From: Baylisascaris procyonis
Lineage: Eukaryota > Nematoda > Chromadorea > Rhabditida > Ascarididae
Length of the DNA: 64,000 bases
NCBI GenBank assembly: GCA_037389465.1
Contig: JAZARR010000088.1
Location: 496,001 to 560,000 of the forward strand
Direction: 5' to 3'
Of this stretch, positions 40,413 through 52,400 are shown in pieces. Position numbers and translations under genes: made by a program. Each line of letters begins with the position of its first letter. The stretch's first letter is position 1. The notes under the pieces are model-generated. The model saw only the letters and a program-made list of their open reading frames with translations. It was not told the origin of the DNA and searched no databases.

Positions 40413-40634
40413 TCATTGCGAAGAATTGACCGTCTTGTGTATTTGCTCTGTGAAATCATCTAAAGCAATCTTATATGCAAAAAGCATGCTTTCGTGGAAA
40501 TGCACTCTCATATAGTCGATCAGCAATCCCAGTTCGCCTCTAAACGTCTGTGATCGTCGTTTGTCTTCCGAGTTGTATATTCCGGCACTGCTTGCATAAT
40601 CGGGCGAGCATCCATACTTGTATACCGATTGCAT
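40413..40634 (-). CDS. Candidate small ORF, 73 residues, unrecognised
   Basis: ATG-initiated frame with even codon usage and a mixed, soluble composition (basic KRRSQTFRGELG followed by a helical-looking MRVHFHESMLFAYKIALDD). No intron, signal peptide or motif is seen. The surrounding region is otherwise non-coding spacer approaching a broken retrotransposon, so this may be an element fragment or an isolated exon and not a gene of its own. Confidence 0.3.
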   Translation of the reverse strand: MQSVYKYGCSPDYASSAGIYNSEDKRRSQTFRGELGLLIDYMRVHFHESMLFAYKIALDDFTEQIHKTVNSSQ

Positions 40635-41399
40635 ATTTTATGCGTTTCGCTTGTTTTCTCTATGGGCATAACGTGTAATGAAGAAAGCACAGCGGAGTTA
40701 ATTCACTCTAACGTTGTTGCTTTTTGTGTTAACCAAATGAGGATTTATTTCAATAAATGAATCGTTTGTTCTTCTTAGTAGTCATTTGATTAAGCCGATC
40801 GTTTTTTTTTTTTTTTTTGTGCTCATTGGATAGATTTTTTATCAGACTATTTGCAGTATTCGGCTATTATTACATATTTGGCTCATTTAGCTCATAGCCG
40901 TAATCTGCCTAACTATTTGCAGCAAATGCGTTTTCCGTTGTGCGTTCAAGATAATTGCAAAAAAAAACGTCTACGCTCAGAAGAAATTTTATGAATAAAG
41001 CGATAAGTTGAATAGTGGTCATATTTCATCTACGATATCATTCTTTTCCAAAAGTTTCGAGAATATCTTGAAGCTGTTAAGTAATTACTATACGTCCTAT
41101 ATTGTTAAGTACATATACCTTCGCAGATGCGTTAGGATATGGGCGAATTATACAGTTAGGGAGTGTACTGTTTCCCTTGGGATGAGCTGAACAACGTGCG
41201 AGAACACTTCACGAAACTGGCTCGTGATATGAAACAACAACAGGTTAACAGCACAAGTTATTAAGATGGAACATGGGCGTAAATGTGAACAATACGGGCA
41301 AGAGTGCATAAAGAAGGATTAAATGCGTCTGCACAGTACTGGATATATGTTTAGCTGAATTATTGGTGGGTTGTGATAGTTGGGCAGAGTTATTCGTCG

Positions 41400-43450
41400 G
41401 CATCTGATACCACAGTTTTATTAATCAGTTCCATTAATCTAATATACGTAGGGTGATACTGGAAAAGATGCAAAAATATGGATAATGGGGCATTTAGGAG
41501 TTAATATGGGAAGGTGCTATTGTCGAGATTAAGGGAAGACTGAATCAAAAGGATCAAGCAAAGACTGAATCGAGGGGATGCTGAAGTACAGTAAGCCGGT
41601 TATCACAATTTGAGCAGCTGACATAGAATTTGACGTCATCGGCATATAGGCGAGCATTGGCGTCTATCGGTAAACATCAATTATACACAGCAAAAACAGA
41701 ATGATCGAAAAACGTTCGTCTGAGTGAATGAAGCGTTCATCTGTGAATTCGTCGCAGGCTTTTATCCTCCAGTATCCCTCACTCAACGATGTCCCATTCC
41801 ATCGTAAAAATTTGCACAAATACAATAGGATCGAACTTTTTATTATTAAAAAAAGAATATGAACTCAATTAAAGGCTTTTCCAAAATTAGTGTAAATGCA
41901 ATCAGTAACGACCATGTTATGGAGATCCTGAATCTAATCCATTGGCGAAACAATAACTGAAAGAGAATCGAACGGAGGAGAAGGAAATAGAACTAGTTTT
42001 GTGATACAGAATCGTTCGAAGGAGGATGTGAGAGAATTTACTGGCAAAAAAAACTCTAAAAGGTGCTATGGATCGATAGTTCGCCATGTGAAAATAATCA
42101 ATGATCTTGTCCATTGTTGCAATACGACGTCTGATCCTAGAGGTATTAAAAAAATAGTCGGTGAAATAAAAGCAAAGTCCTTCTGAGGATGCAGTGGGAA
42201 ATAAAGTCATGTGCAGAACTGTTTTTGAAAGGCAAAACATTCAGTTTATAGGCTGATATGAAAGTTAATATAGTTAAAAGTATGCAAGTGTACTTGTAGT
42301 TAACTGAGAAGGGAATAAGTGGGTCAATTCTAGAATGATAGAAAAGAAATAGCTGAAGGCATTTGTCTTTGAGAGATTATTGGGAGCAATACGGCTTTTG
42401 GGTAGTTCAAACGACAGCATAACGATGTGAAGGTTGAGGTAATTCGAAAGAAAGTGACTCTTGCGCTATCAGAAATAGTATTACGTTCGAGGTCGTAGGA
42501 TCGCTTAATCGCCGTACGAGTTATTCCAGCTTATAAAGTTCTAGCACCGTTTTTCCTTCCATTCTATAAAGAATGGTTTTGAAAAAAATAATAGGTGTTG
42601 TTGGAGGAATAATCAACGGTATTTACACATTCATTCAAACTGTAGGCTGTGTCGATTTCTCAATAAGATTGAAAATGGTAGAAAGTCAAGAATCCTAATT
42701 AATTTAAGCAGACGCATCTCAAGACGCTAGAAAAAAATCTTTTCGGAAATTACTAACTGAACTCTCCGCATATCATAGCCTTTCTTCGATAGTTGTAAAA
42801 CAAAGAGTTTTTTTGTGGTGGGACATGAGAAAGGACAATCATGACAAAGTGGTGGTAAACTAGTGGTTTACGAGCTCAATTATAACAAAACTATGGGGAA
42901 AAGCGAGTTCTTGCTTGTTTAAGATCTTTTTTGTTGCCTTTACGTTGGTTCAGTTAATTCTTCTTCATATCCTTCAGGTACAACTAACTCAGTCAAACTA
43001 GCATCAGTATCATCGGCTGTAGAAATAAAATCCCAGTCGATAAGAGGCAGATTGAAGTTATCAAAAACAACGATTTTTGCAGATGAACGCCCGACTTCAA
43101 TAGTTTATTCAATTAAACGTGAAGTATGATTAGAAGAACTAAATTGTGATTTATCAAGGCCATATCGGTTACGAGGGATTTAATTCAGAAGCAATAGTAC
43201 AGGCTTAACGAAATGAGATGGGCTATCTAGACGAATGAGAATAGCGCAACCTCCTCTCGTACCGACCGGTTCCATCACAGCGAAAAAAATGTAATACTTT
43301 GAATCGAGCGGAAAAATGGCATCATCAATGTTGTTATGCGGGATCCGTTCCTCCGACGTAAAAAAATGGCATTCAGATCGGGAACATATGAGTCGAGCAT
43401 TGAAATAACTGGAGAGGGTCTGGAGTGAATAATCAAGCAACAGATGGAAT
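41400..43450 (-). mobile_element. Degenerate non-LTR retrotransposon (CR1/Jockey-like LINE)
   Basis: Read on the minus strand, decayed pieces appear in the order expected for a LINE pol. First an AP-type endonuclease: a segment around 43250-43330 resembling the IPHNNI...GTRGG-CAILI block, and 43032-43059 encoding NFNLPLIDW, the family's GDFNLP-IDW motif. Then a reverse transcriptase remnant: an IYTNFGKAFN-like piece near 41870-41910 (family YTDFSKAFD) and the catalytic YADD at 41635-41646 in LYADDVKFYVS. Stops and frameshifts interrupt every part, and the stretch between the two RT pieces is too short, so an internal deletion is likely. No intact ORF or defined ends are visible. It is an old, inactive copy. 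Confidence 0.8.
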
Positions 43451-45299
43451 CGAAGTGCTGAGATTTTGTGCGAAGGATGTTGACTCAGTCATAGATGACG
43501 CATAAAGCTTCCTCAATTCATGAATTCATTGTAGGAACCACGCGATAAGTTATCGTTTTCTGAAGCATTCTGGGCAACGTAGAGCAACTTTCTGAGCAAC
43601 TTTTATTAGAGCGTAATAAATTGACTAGGAAATTATTTTCGTTGAATGATTCTTTGAGGGATACAACGATGACGTTGACAATGATGGGATACTTCTTTGA
43701 TGAATCTCCTCGAATATCCACAATTTGAGAAACCGACTGGTGTCAGAGAGATAAGCAGCGCGACAATAATTGCGTGAAAAATTTTGCTTTTTATATCCTG
43801 TTTCATGAAAAATGACTTCGGCGACAATCATCTCAATAATAGAGTCGTCAAAGGTATAGCTGAGGTGAAGGAGGCGGATTATAAGGAAAATTGCTGTTGC
43901 ATGCTGGTGGTGAGCACCTTAAAACATGGATACGAGCTGTTCTTCAATACCGGCAACGCGAAGCAACGCAGCACTTTAGATCGTCGTGTCTTTGCATAGG
44001 AATTATATGCGCATTCATCAGCGGCTCGTGCAAATCAAACACTTGCTGGAGCCTGGACGAGTGCTTCTTTTTTTCCAATGAGTTATCCAATTCTTCAAGG
44101 TTTGACTTATTGGAAATGATGGTTGGCTGCATCGCCGAGCGAATCGCATCAACCAGCAAATCGCACCAACCAGCCAAGTATACCAACCAGCAAAGTGCAC
44201 CGGCCAGCAAGGGGCACTGATCATCAAAGCACATTGATTAGCGCAGTTCATTGGCCAGCAAAGTGCAACGGCTGGCAACGTGCACTGATCATCAAAGTGC
44301 ACTGACTAGCAAATCGCACTCCTTTCCGACAGGTCCAATGGTTACGCCGTTAACGAAAGAAAGGTCATTTCATCCATAAATATGTGACTTTCTTTGGCTA
44401 AAATGATAGGTGCGGTTGAATTGTTCACTATTATTGAAAGGAAATCACCTCACCATTCAACAGGAAGAAGTATTTGAAACTGGCTAAGACTATATGCAAA
44501 AGGGTCTTTATATAAAGCAGGACTTTTATATAAAACAGGACGTTAAGTCATAGGTTTTCCAAAAGTGATTTCATTTCACTATAAATAGCCATATAGACGC
44601 TGCTTTTTGCCGCAGGCAGGGAGACTTTCTCTCTTATGTAAATCATTATTGCTGTTAATTATAAGCGTTCGCACCGTTAGTATTGTCTATCTTTGTTTAT
44701 TTACTTATGTCGATCGTTGCATTTTCGAATTGTAAGGCAAAATATTGTTGCGCATCTAATGCATCTTCTTGCATTGGAAAATAAATTACTGCTTTGATTT
44801 GACAATGATCTACAGAGAATTCATCTAAATGATCTACAAAATTCATCAAATCTACAGAGAAAGTTTTATAGATAGCAGCGAATTCAACAAAAAGAAATAT
44901 CGCATAAATTTTTATATGCTGAATGAGAGGGGAAAAATGAATGCAAAAAGAGAGTGGAATTGTGAAAGGGTGAAAGTTTTCGGCTAAATGAGTACAATAT
45001 AGAGTAATGCAATTGAATGGGTGCAACAAGAGTGGGCAGGCTGGAAAAAGGATGGGAATGCTAGAAAGATATAGTGAGTGTCGGAGCCGAGAGACATAAG
45101 GGCTTGGAAACGTAGAGGCTTATGAAGCGTAGTGTTGTCGACTTTTATGGTGTCGTTTAGGTCCGTTGTTCTCATCCACATCTGTTGGTTATCTTGATGG
45201 GGATATTGTTGGTTAACGGTTGTCGAAATATGTTTTGTGAGCATTCGAAGCCTAAGTCATATCGTTTTCACTTTGTGGCTGTCATGAATTTGTCGATTG
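43451..45299. other. Repeat-rich spacer
   Basis: Directly upstream of the retrotransposon remnant on its own strand; short minus-strand open stretches at 43518-43831 may be part of the same element. Contains the 17-bp tandem repeat. Nothing else recognisable. Confidence 0.5.
44133..44319. repeat. 17-bp tandem repeat, 11 copies
   Basis: Eleven head-to-tail 17-bp units of type caaccagcaaagtgcac with no gaps. Units diverge at up to about 6 positions, and a tgatcatcaaagtgcac variant recurs. The period is not a multiple of 3, so each copy shifts frame, yet long stretches are stop-free on both strands, creating several overlapping spurious ORFs (43891-44305). Confidence 0.92.
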
Positions 45300-45670
45300 A
45301 AGATTGCTTCGACAGTGGAAAAATGGAAAAAAAAAATGTGGGAAAGTGGATAAGAGAGGTTGGAAAAAAAAGAAAAAAGAGAACGAAAAGAAGGGAAGCA
45401 ATGAAAATTTTGGGAAAAAATTAAGCAAGGATAGAGAACACGGGGAAAACTAAAGAAACAAAGGAAAAAATTGAAAAACGACGGATAAAGACACCGGAAA
45501 ATTTGGACGCATTCAAGGGAAAAACAAGATGAATGGGTGCAAGACGTTGCGGAAAATGATGGCAAAGTAGAAAAATAGGGGAGCAACTTTGATAAAATGG
45601 GAACTCAATCATAATTGGATGGAAAATTTCGAAAAGTTAACGTAAAAATATAGAAGAAAAAGTACTGAGC
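45300..45670. other. Purine-rich tract
   Basis: About 370 bp in which the plus strand is overwhelmingly A and G (gaaaa, ggaaa, aagg motifs) with few pyrimidines. No periodic unit is clear and it is not convincingly coding. Confidence 0.7.
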
Positions 45671-45808
45671 GAATACAAGAGTTACAGGGGCAATGACAAT
45701 GAAAAGTCTTTTTTTAGAGTCGCCATAGAACGAGAAGAAAATTGTATTCACAAAAAGGACGAAATTTTCCTCATATCTTTCATTTTTACTTTTTATTTAC
45801 ATTTTCAG

Positions 45809-46016
45809 CCTCCTATAGTTTTCATTCAGCCAACAATGAGCTTCTGACACTCGAGAAAGGTGTCACTCTTCGCTTGCTTCATTCGCCGGACTATGTTTTA
45901 CGTGTTGCTATTGCGTTCTCACGTCCAATTCGGATCGGTCGGTTGAAGTCCAATGTCTGGACAGTTCTGATGGGTGTTGGGGAGATTGAGCCGATAAAAC
46001 CCCCGTTGCCTTCAAG
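45809..46016 (+). CDS. Orphan coding-like exon, unrecognised
   Basis: Bounded by an attttcag acceptor and an AG/gtagac donor, phase 1 in and phase 2 out. The only open frame has balanced codon use over 68 codons, with motifs ELLTLEKGVTLRLLHSP and FSRPIRIGRLK. No preceding exon was found. Downstream it can continue in phase to a stop near 46135 or 46187 depending on the acceptor used (46068 or 46075), or join the exon at 48954. No family is recognised; it may be a real small gene or a fragment of a repeat-encoded protein. Confidence 0.4.
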
Positions 46017-47054
46017 GTAGACAATGAATTGGCTCTTAAATGTTAAAAGGAGACTGGAATTTTATAGGTGTAAGTGTGGCGTCACAATTCGATCAGCAAA
46101 AGTCCCAATTCACGCCCAGGATTCAGTTCCGTGATCGCGAGCTCTGTGTCGGTTTCCCTGAACTCGTCAGACGCCGCCACCACTACTAGAAACGCCACCT
46201 TATATTTTTATGCAAAATATTATATGGAAAGTTTATTTGTGGTAGAAAGGAATTAAGAGAAGAAAAATGAGCAATTCTATACGTTCATGCATAGGTTTCC
46301 GCTTACCTAACAACCTTAGCTTCTTTTCCCCTTTCCCATGATAACATCATTCCTCTACTTTTTTTTTGAACTTCCTACTTTGCTGTCGACTTTAATGGAT
46401 GAAATCCCCTCATTTGCGATTCACTAAATCAACGATATGTGCCTTAATGAGCAGTTACGATTCTTGTCGGTCGATAGATGAATTCCTAAAAGAGCTGACG
46501 ATAAAATCTCATTAAAAAAAAAAAGAATTATCATTATGCTGAATATATGTGTAAGCTTTAAAATATTCCACTATTAGCAAATCTAATTCACTAGTATTTA
46601 ATTGACAGCGTTTCGTTTATGGACTGCGAAATGAAACATGTTGCTAATTGAGCATTAGAATTTCCCACTTTTGTTTTATATATGGAAAAGAAATCGAACA
46701 TTCCGCATCAAAAAATTCCACATTCATACTTTCATGAACGACTATTTTTATGAACATTTTGGAAATATTTGAAAAAATGTATTGTTCAAATTTCCCATTG
46801 GTAAATATATGTGCATACCTGTCTATTCGCTTTAATTGACTAACGAGATTGAGTGTCTATGGCGATGAAATCTGTTTATGATTGTAAAACACAACATACT
46901 CTCTAGAGAATCCAGTTTTCTTCCAATTATTTGCTATTACCATTCGAATCTTGCTTCCTACGAGATGTGGAGAATCCAATAAAAATGTACATCTCACGTG
47001 TGGATATGTGTATACTTTCCCTACGTTGAATGAACGAATAAATGAACACTACAT

Positions 47055-47058
47055 AAAA

Positions 47059-47109
<51 letters not shown>

Positions 47110-47111
47110 AT
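47055..47111. repeat. (AAAT)n microsatellite
   Basis: About 14 AAAT units, perfect. Confidence 0.95.
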
Positions 47112-47119
47112 AGACCCAA

Positions 47120-48048
47120 CATGAAATAAAATTTTATTCTATTGGTACATTCACTTGGGTCACATAAAAGCCGCGTCTTTACTTGAGAGGTTGTATAACG
47201 ACTTGGCCGCATATAGGACATATTAAGGCATTGATATATTGCTAGTGAATACATATGCAATCGTTTGACCTGATGGGCCGCGTCACAAAAAGCACATGTC
47301 GTGCCAAACGTGCTGAGTGATTCCTCACTGATCTACAGTTCTCTTCATTCGAACTCGGTTGTTTCAGTAATTCATCTCACAATGTCTACAGATCTGCGTT
47401 CGAAATGGAAGAATGTCAACAAAATGGGCACATATGGCTAACATTTTTCCACTTGAAAGCGTTGAGGGGCATCTGTTTTAGATTAGGCTCGAGTTGTTAT
47501 CACTGGATAAGTCGGTGAGGCATTGATGATATCAGCATTGAGCATACTCTATACATGTGAGGAACTGGTTGACCCACCTAGACCAGTTTGTAATCTGGCT
47601 GGATCTCACTCTAAACAAAATCGAGCCAGAAAATGACGACATCGGAATCAAAGATTTTGTGAAAGCAAAATCGTTTCATCCAAAGCAAGTCAGACACACA
47701 AAAGATGTCAATATCGGATAGAATGCGTTCAAAAGAATGTGTTGCCAAGTTTCCGGACACAATCGAAAAACGATTGCTTCGTTAAGGACAGTCGAAGCAT
47801 TCCGAGGATCAGTGATATACATTCGCATGCGCAACAACTTCCATGTCGAGTCCTTTGGGTGAGGGAGATATTTGCACTGAGGTTGAATTTTTACCACTTC
47901 TGCCTTCTTTTAGACTATGAAGGTCAGCATCGTGTTTCATGGGGGTCATGGCGGCCATTTCATGCTTTACAACGATTTGCATAAAGGATACGCCACTCAT
48001 GTTTTCCTTTCGTGCGCAAAATATCATTTGGCATAAATGACGCAACAT
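47120..48048 (-). pseudogene. Possible decayed LTR-element gag fragment
   Basis: On the minus strand a C-x2-C-x4-H cluster (CAFCDAAH, about 47270-47300) is followed by further Cys residues, in the spacing seen in CCHC-type nucleic-acid-binding regions of BEL/Pao-type gag proteins. It is preceded by broken frames that mix polar and hydrophobic segments. Stops and frameshifts are frequent and no reverse transcriptase or LTR is visible. The assignment is weak. Confidence 0.22.
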
Positions 48049-48883
48049 TGCATTTAGCTGTTGTTAGCTCATTTAGTATAGGGAATGGAAATGTTTTATA
48101 AGTAAGATTGTATATGGATTACGAATGATTTCGATATAGAGGATAGGTATAATACATAGGTGAGCTTAATACAAAGATCCTCTATATTGTACCATGCTGA
48201 TTTATGGGGCCCTAAATTATGCGACGAAAGTGATTCGTTTCGGTACGTTAATCAAAGTAAAATCGACTCTTTATTATTGAATATAGTCGAAGAAATGGAT
48301 CCTTAACACAAAGCTATTATTACATGTGCGAGTTTTTTGACTTGCTGAAAGGGAATATGAATAATCATTTTGGAGTGTGCGTTGGGGAGTGTATTCTTTC
48401 CAGTGGTTCTAATAAGCTCTCTTAGAATATAAATAAGAGATTTTTTTTAAGGATTATAGAATATAAACATTGTTCGATTTGTACACTTCCATAATTTAGT
48501 TGTATATGAACATTTGTAAAGAGCGAAATCTGTTACAATGGCCGTCAAATGATGAATTGCATAATGTTGAAGAAAGTTCAACATGTGTAGATGTTTCAGC
48601 AAGATGTTCGCAGCACTCAGTAAGGGCAGTAGTGACTTAGGCACTCATCAGAATCAGTTCATATGAACGCCATTGTTCACATAGCATGCGAAGAGAACAA
48701 ACAGTCACTGATGGAAACAAATAGCCACCGACAGACACGATATCTTTCACTCTTGGCAACGTTGTTGCGTTACTCATTTGGGATTAATTAAGTTGCTTAG
48801 AGTAATTGTAATGTGCAATTCACAGTAAGCACTTGAATCACTTCTATTTAACTGCAGATAGAGAGTGGCTAAACGAACCGAAT

Positions 48884-49072
48884 ATGCCAAGGTAGGTTAA
48901 CCGCATATGCTAGTTGCAAAGTTCAATTTCAACTTATCCTTAACCGATTGCAGTTGGCACTTAGCAATGGCAATATGCACTAGTGTCGACTTTCCTGGAT
49001 GCGGCGATCGTTTTCCAGAAGAACGTGCCAACTCCATGCAGCACGCTGGCTATTCTACAAAACGTGTGCAGG
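48884..49072 (+). CDS. Candidate alternative 5' exons of the globin gene
   Basis: An aactgcag acceptor at 48856 is followed by ATG 48884, then ATGCCAAG/gtaggt, a 60-bp intron with a gattgcag acceptor, and exon 48954-49072 with a strong gtaagc donor. The joined frame begins MPSWHLAMAICTSVDFPG and is open for 38 codons, ending in phase 1. It can enter the globin frame only through a weak acceptor at 49423 (exon from 49424). Through the better acceptor at 49365 it reaches a stop at 49470, seven bases before the globin ATG. It may be an alternative N-terminus, a spliced leader with an upstream ORF, or a separate transcript. Confidence 0.4.
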
Positions 49073-49476
49073 GTAAGCAGCTAAAGCTCCTCCCTTCGGC
49101 TTATGGCGGCTTTTCGGCCGAATAGCTCGCCCAACTCTTAGCTGCCCTCTCGTTCGCAGATTCTTTTTGCTTGTGGCGATTATTTCTAACAGCTTAGTGG
49201 CATTTTTGGTTGAGCTCAATTGCGTTTCTCCACCACATAGAATGTGATCAAATACTAATCATTTTAACTAATGTTCTTCTTATTTGGGGATCTCATTTCG
49301 TTACGTGCATATTTGGAGCATTCGAATAAACGTCTGCTTACAAGCAGTTTTTCACTAATTTTCAGCGTGCTTTAGCCGATTGCATTTCAGAAGTATTTAC
49401 GATCAATGGCCTAGAGTAATTAGCGACTTCAAATGTACGCTGCATACGAGGCAAATGTTGTTGTCGCTCTAACGCT

Positions 49477-52400
49477 ATGCAAAAAGTGTGGAATTGGTTT
49501 GCTGACAAGAAATCGCAAACGGTTCGCAAGTGGCGTAGTACGGTATTCGGTGGTGCAAGCAGAGGTGAAACAGCCAACGGAGGTCTGAAACCGATTGGTG
49601 GTAGTGATGATGAGTTGGGGCGAGGGCGACGTCGAAGCGATGTGCTCGACGAATGTGCTCCATCTGAAAATTTTGACGATGAATCAGGGGGAAGCGTATT
49701 GCTGTCCGAATTGTCCGAGTGTCGCATCAATTTCGAGCAGTTCTTCGACGAATCCGCTGATGCAATTCAAAGTGCACTGGTAGCATTCAAATTTTTTTTC
49801 TATTGCGCAATATGCTTCAAAAGTCGTAGCCATCTCTTTTTTTGTTTTATTAGCCAAACTTCAGTCTTAGCTTTCACTGAGATTCGCTGTGTGCATCTAC
49901 ATTGTGACGTCGAGTGTGTCAAATCGTCGCTACAACACTTTACGTGTGTCAAACGACCATTGTTATAGCGATAATCTTTCTTTCTTTTTTTTTAAATTTC
50001 AGTCGTGTTTTGGCTGCAGATCAATCCAACTGGTTCTAAGTAGAGAAGGTTTTCGGGCTATTTTAAGAGACAGCTGAGAGTAACATTTTCAAAAATTACA
50101 AGCATTCGTTTATCTCTGGTGACTTCTATAGGTGCAAATTGCGTGTATCCGTTGCGTATCGATGCGTTTTGCTTGCGGTGTTTTGCTTTAAAGTTGCCAA
50201 ATTTGAGGCGTGATCGATAGCTAGAATACCTTTTCGTATTGTTTATTCCACTTGTTTACGCGTTATTAGGTGTGTGCCATTTCACTAGCCAAAAATGTTT
50301 TGCGTTATTTTTGTTACCGCTGCGCAGATGCGTTCTTTTCGAAACGTAAAGCGTACGCATTGGTGTTGAAAATTTCATTAGCCACTTTATCATACACGAT
50401 TAATCGATAGTGATTCATGTCGATTCGAACTGAAACGATGAGGAAATTGCCCGGGGGCATTCTGTTGGATGGCGGCTATGCGTAGGCAAGCAGACTGAGC
50501 ATGCCACGTGCCCCCTTTCACGCCGGACAGCGAACAACTGTTCCACGGCGGCAACCAAATGCCCTACACTTTCCTTAACTCAACATACCGCTTTTTTTTT
50601 TTCAGCCATCATTTTATTTACGCCTTAAATCTCCGCAATTTGCGTGATCGCTTTCGTTTCGACTAATTGTTTTTGCTCACTATAAATTCTCTTTGCTCGT
50701 TTAACGCTGAAAATTTTGCAATGAATTTGAGCAAAATTATGAGAAAGGCATTATATTAATGCAATTTGAATCGCAATGACTTCGTATCGCATTATTGCAA
50801 GTCATATTTAACTTGTAATGAGTGAGTGAAATTCGACGAAATCATTTCAAAAATTTAACGCTTCTCGATTGTTTTATACTTCTTTACAAAGGTTTTTTTT
50901 TTTTGCGCAAAATTTTTGCAAATCCAATAGTGTGTGAATCGATTTTTCTTCTCCGAAAAAAAACAAACAAACACAAGTGCCATTGAACGCCATAAAAATG
51001 AAAATTTTTTTCTTTCACACTAGCATAAAACTCACTCAATTTACTCATTGATAAAATTTTTCGATATTAAATATTTTTTAATTGTCGAACTTATCTTTAA
51101 TTAATTTTTTTTTTTTTTTTTTTTTAGCAGATTACTTTCTCTTACCACTTTTTAATCAACAGTATATACTATAATAGGTTAACTTGCTGAGAAAAATTGC
51201 CTCTCAGCATTCGTAAATTCGCTCCACACAAGTGGTTTTTGGAACACACTGAAAAAAATATATATGAATAACGTGAATATGAAATTAAATAACTAAAAAT
51301 GTATATTTCGACTAGTATTTATTTGCTTATTAGCTTAGGTGAGCCATGGACTGATCGTCTTAAGTTTGCAGTCATTTATTGGGGTCTTTATTCCACTCCT
51401 CTCTCCTTCTCCCTCTCCGCACCCCTTCCCTTCCCTTTCTATAATTCATTAAGGGCTACTTCATCAATTTTTTAGTAACTTTTGCGCGTTCGCAGAAAGT
51501 AATTCATAGCTACCCAAGAGGCGATTTTTTTAAAAGATATGTATTGAACCACTAAGGCAAAGAGCACTTTATGAAGTGCAGTTATCATCCTGCACATAAA
51601 CTTTACACGTTTGCCTGATGCATAGATGAACTGGAAAAAGGAAATCATCGTCGATTTTTTTTTTTTTTATATTTCGCTAAGAAAATTCTCAACTTTCTTT
51701 CGGGTGTATTTCTCCAGCATAAATTTTCATTAGCCCAAGAACAAAAATGTATTATATGAGCAAATGAAACGAGTGCAAATGGTGAAGTTACTTTACGAAC
51801 TTTTTCTTCAAATTATCATTTTATAGTAAATAGTAATTGAAATTTCACTTACATGAAGTCACTGCTATGGTAAATCTATGCAAAAAAATTTTATTTTCGT
51901 TATGGATTCAATTATCCATCAACTTGCACAAGAGAATTGCAAAGCTCTTTGTGCCGTTAAAGTATCATTTCAATTCAATTCCCACGTCACCATCTCACTT
52001 TAGCCTAAGAAACCATTGATGTGAGTTTTTCACTAGACGACCGGTGGTATATTAATTTTATCGGTAAAACACATCGAAGGTATCCTCAATGTGGGATGAA
52101 AATGCTTATATGACTTATCTTCGATATTGTACGATGCATAGTTGATCAGTATTGTACCATTTCGGCTTTATGTATATTATTTTCAGGCGATTCCCGTTAT
52201 ATCTTTACTAAACACTTTGTAAAGAATGAGACTCAAATAGCATTCATTGTCGAAAAAGTTTGAGATTAACCTCTAAGCAAATATTTGTTTATGCAAATAA
52301 TTTTTGTGTTATTCGGGGTATAGTTTAAATATAACAAGGAAATATATTCTCTTAGATATTGACTTAAACGGCTGGACTAAGTGATATAATAAATCTTAAT

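Larger units (their letters stand above)
37160..41399. other. Spacer downstream of PHACTR
   Basis: AT-rich spacer, presumably including the PHACTR 3' UTR near its left end. It contains the inverted-repeat pair, the A/T palindrome, the ATAC microsatellite and the minus-strand ORF listed separately. Otherwise nothing recognisable. Confidence 0.6.
46017..48883. other. Spacer upstream of the globin gene
   Basis: Contains the AAAT microsatellite and the possible gag remnant. Otherwise AT-rich with no recognisable gene. Confidence 0.55.

Noticed and set aside
43784..44305. Several plus- and minus-strand ORFs of 60-109 codons
   Set aside because: They are generated by the 17-bp repeat and its flanks and are mutually overlapping.
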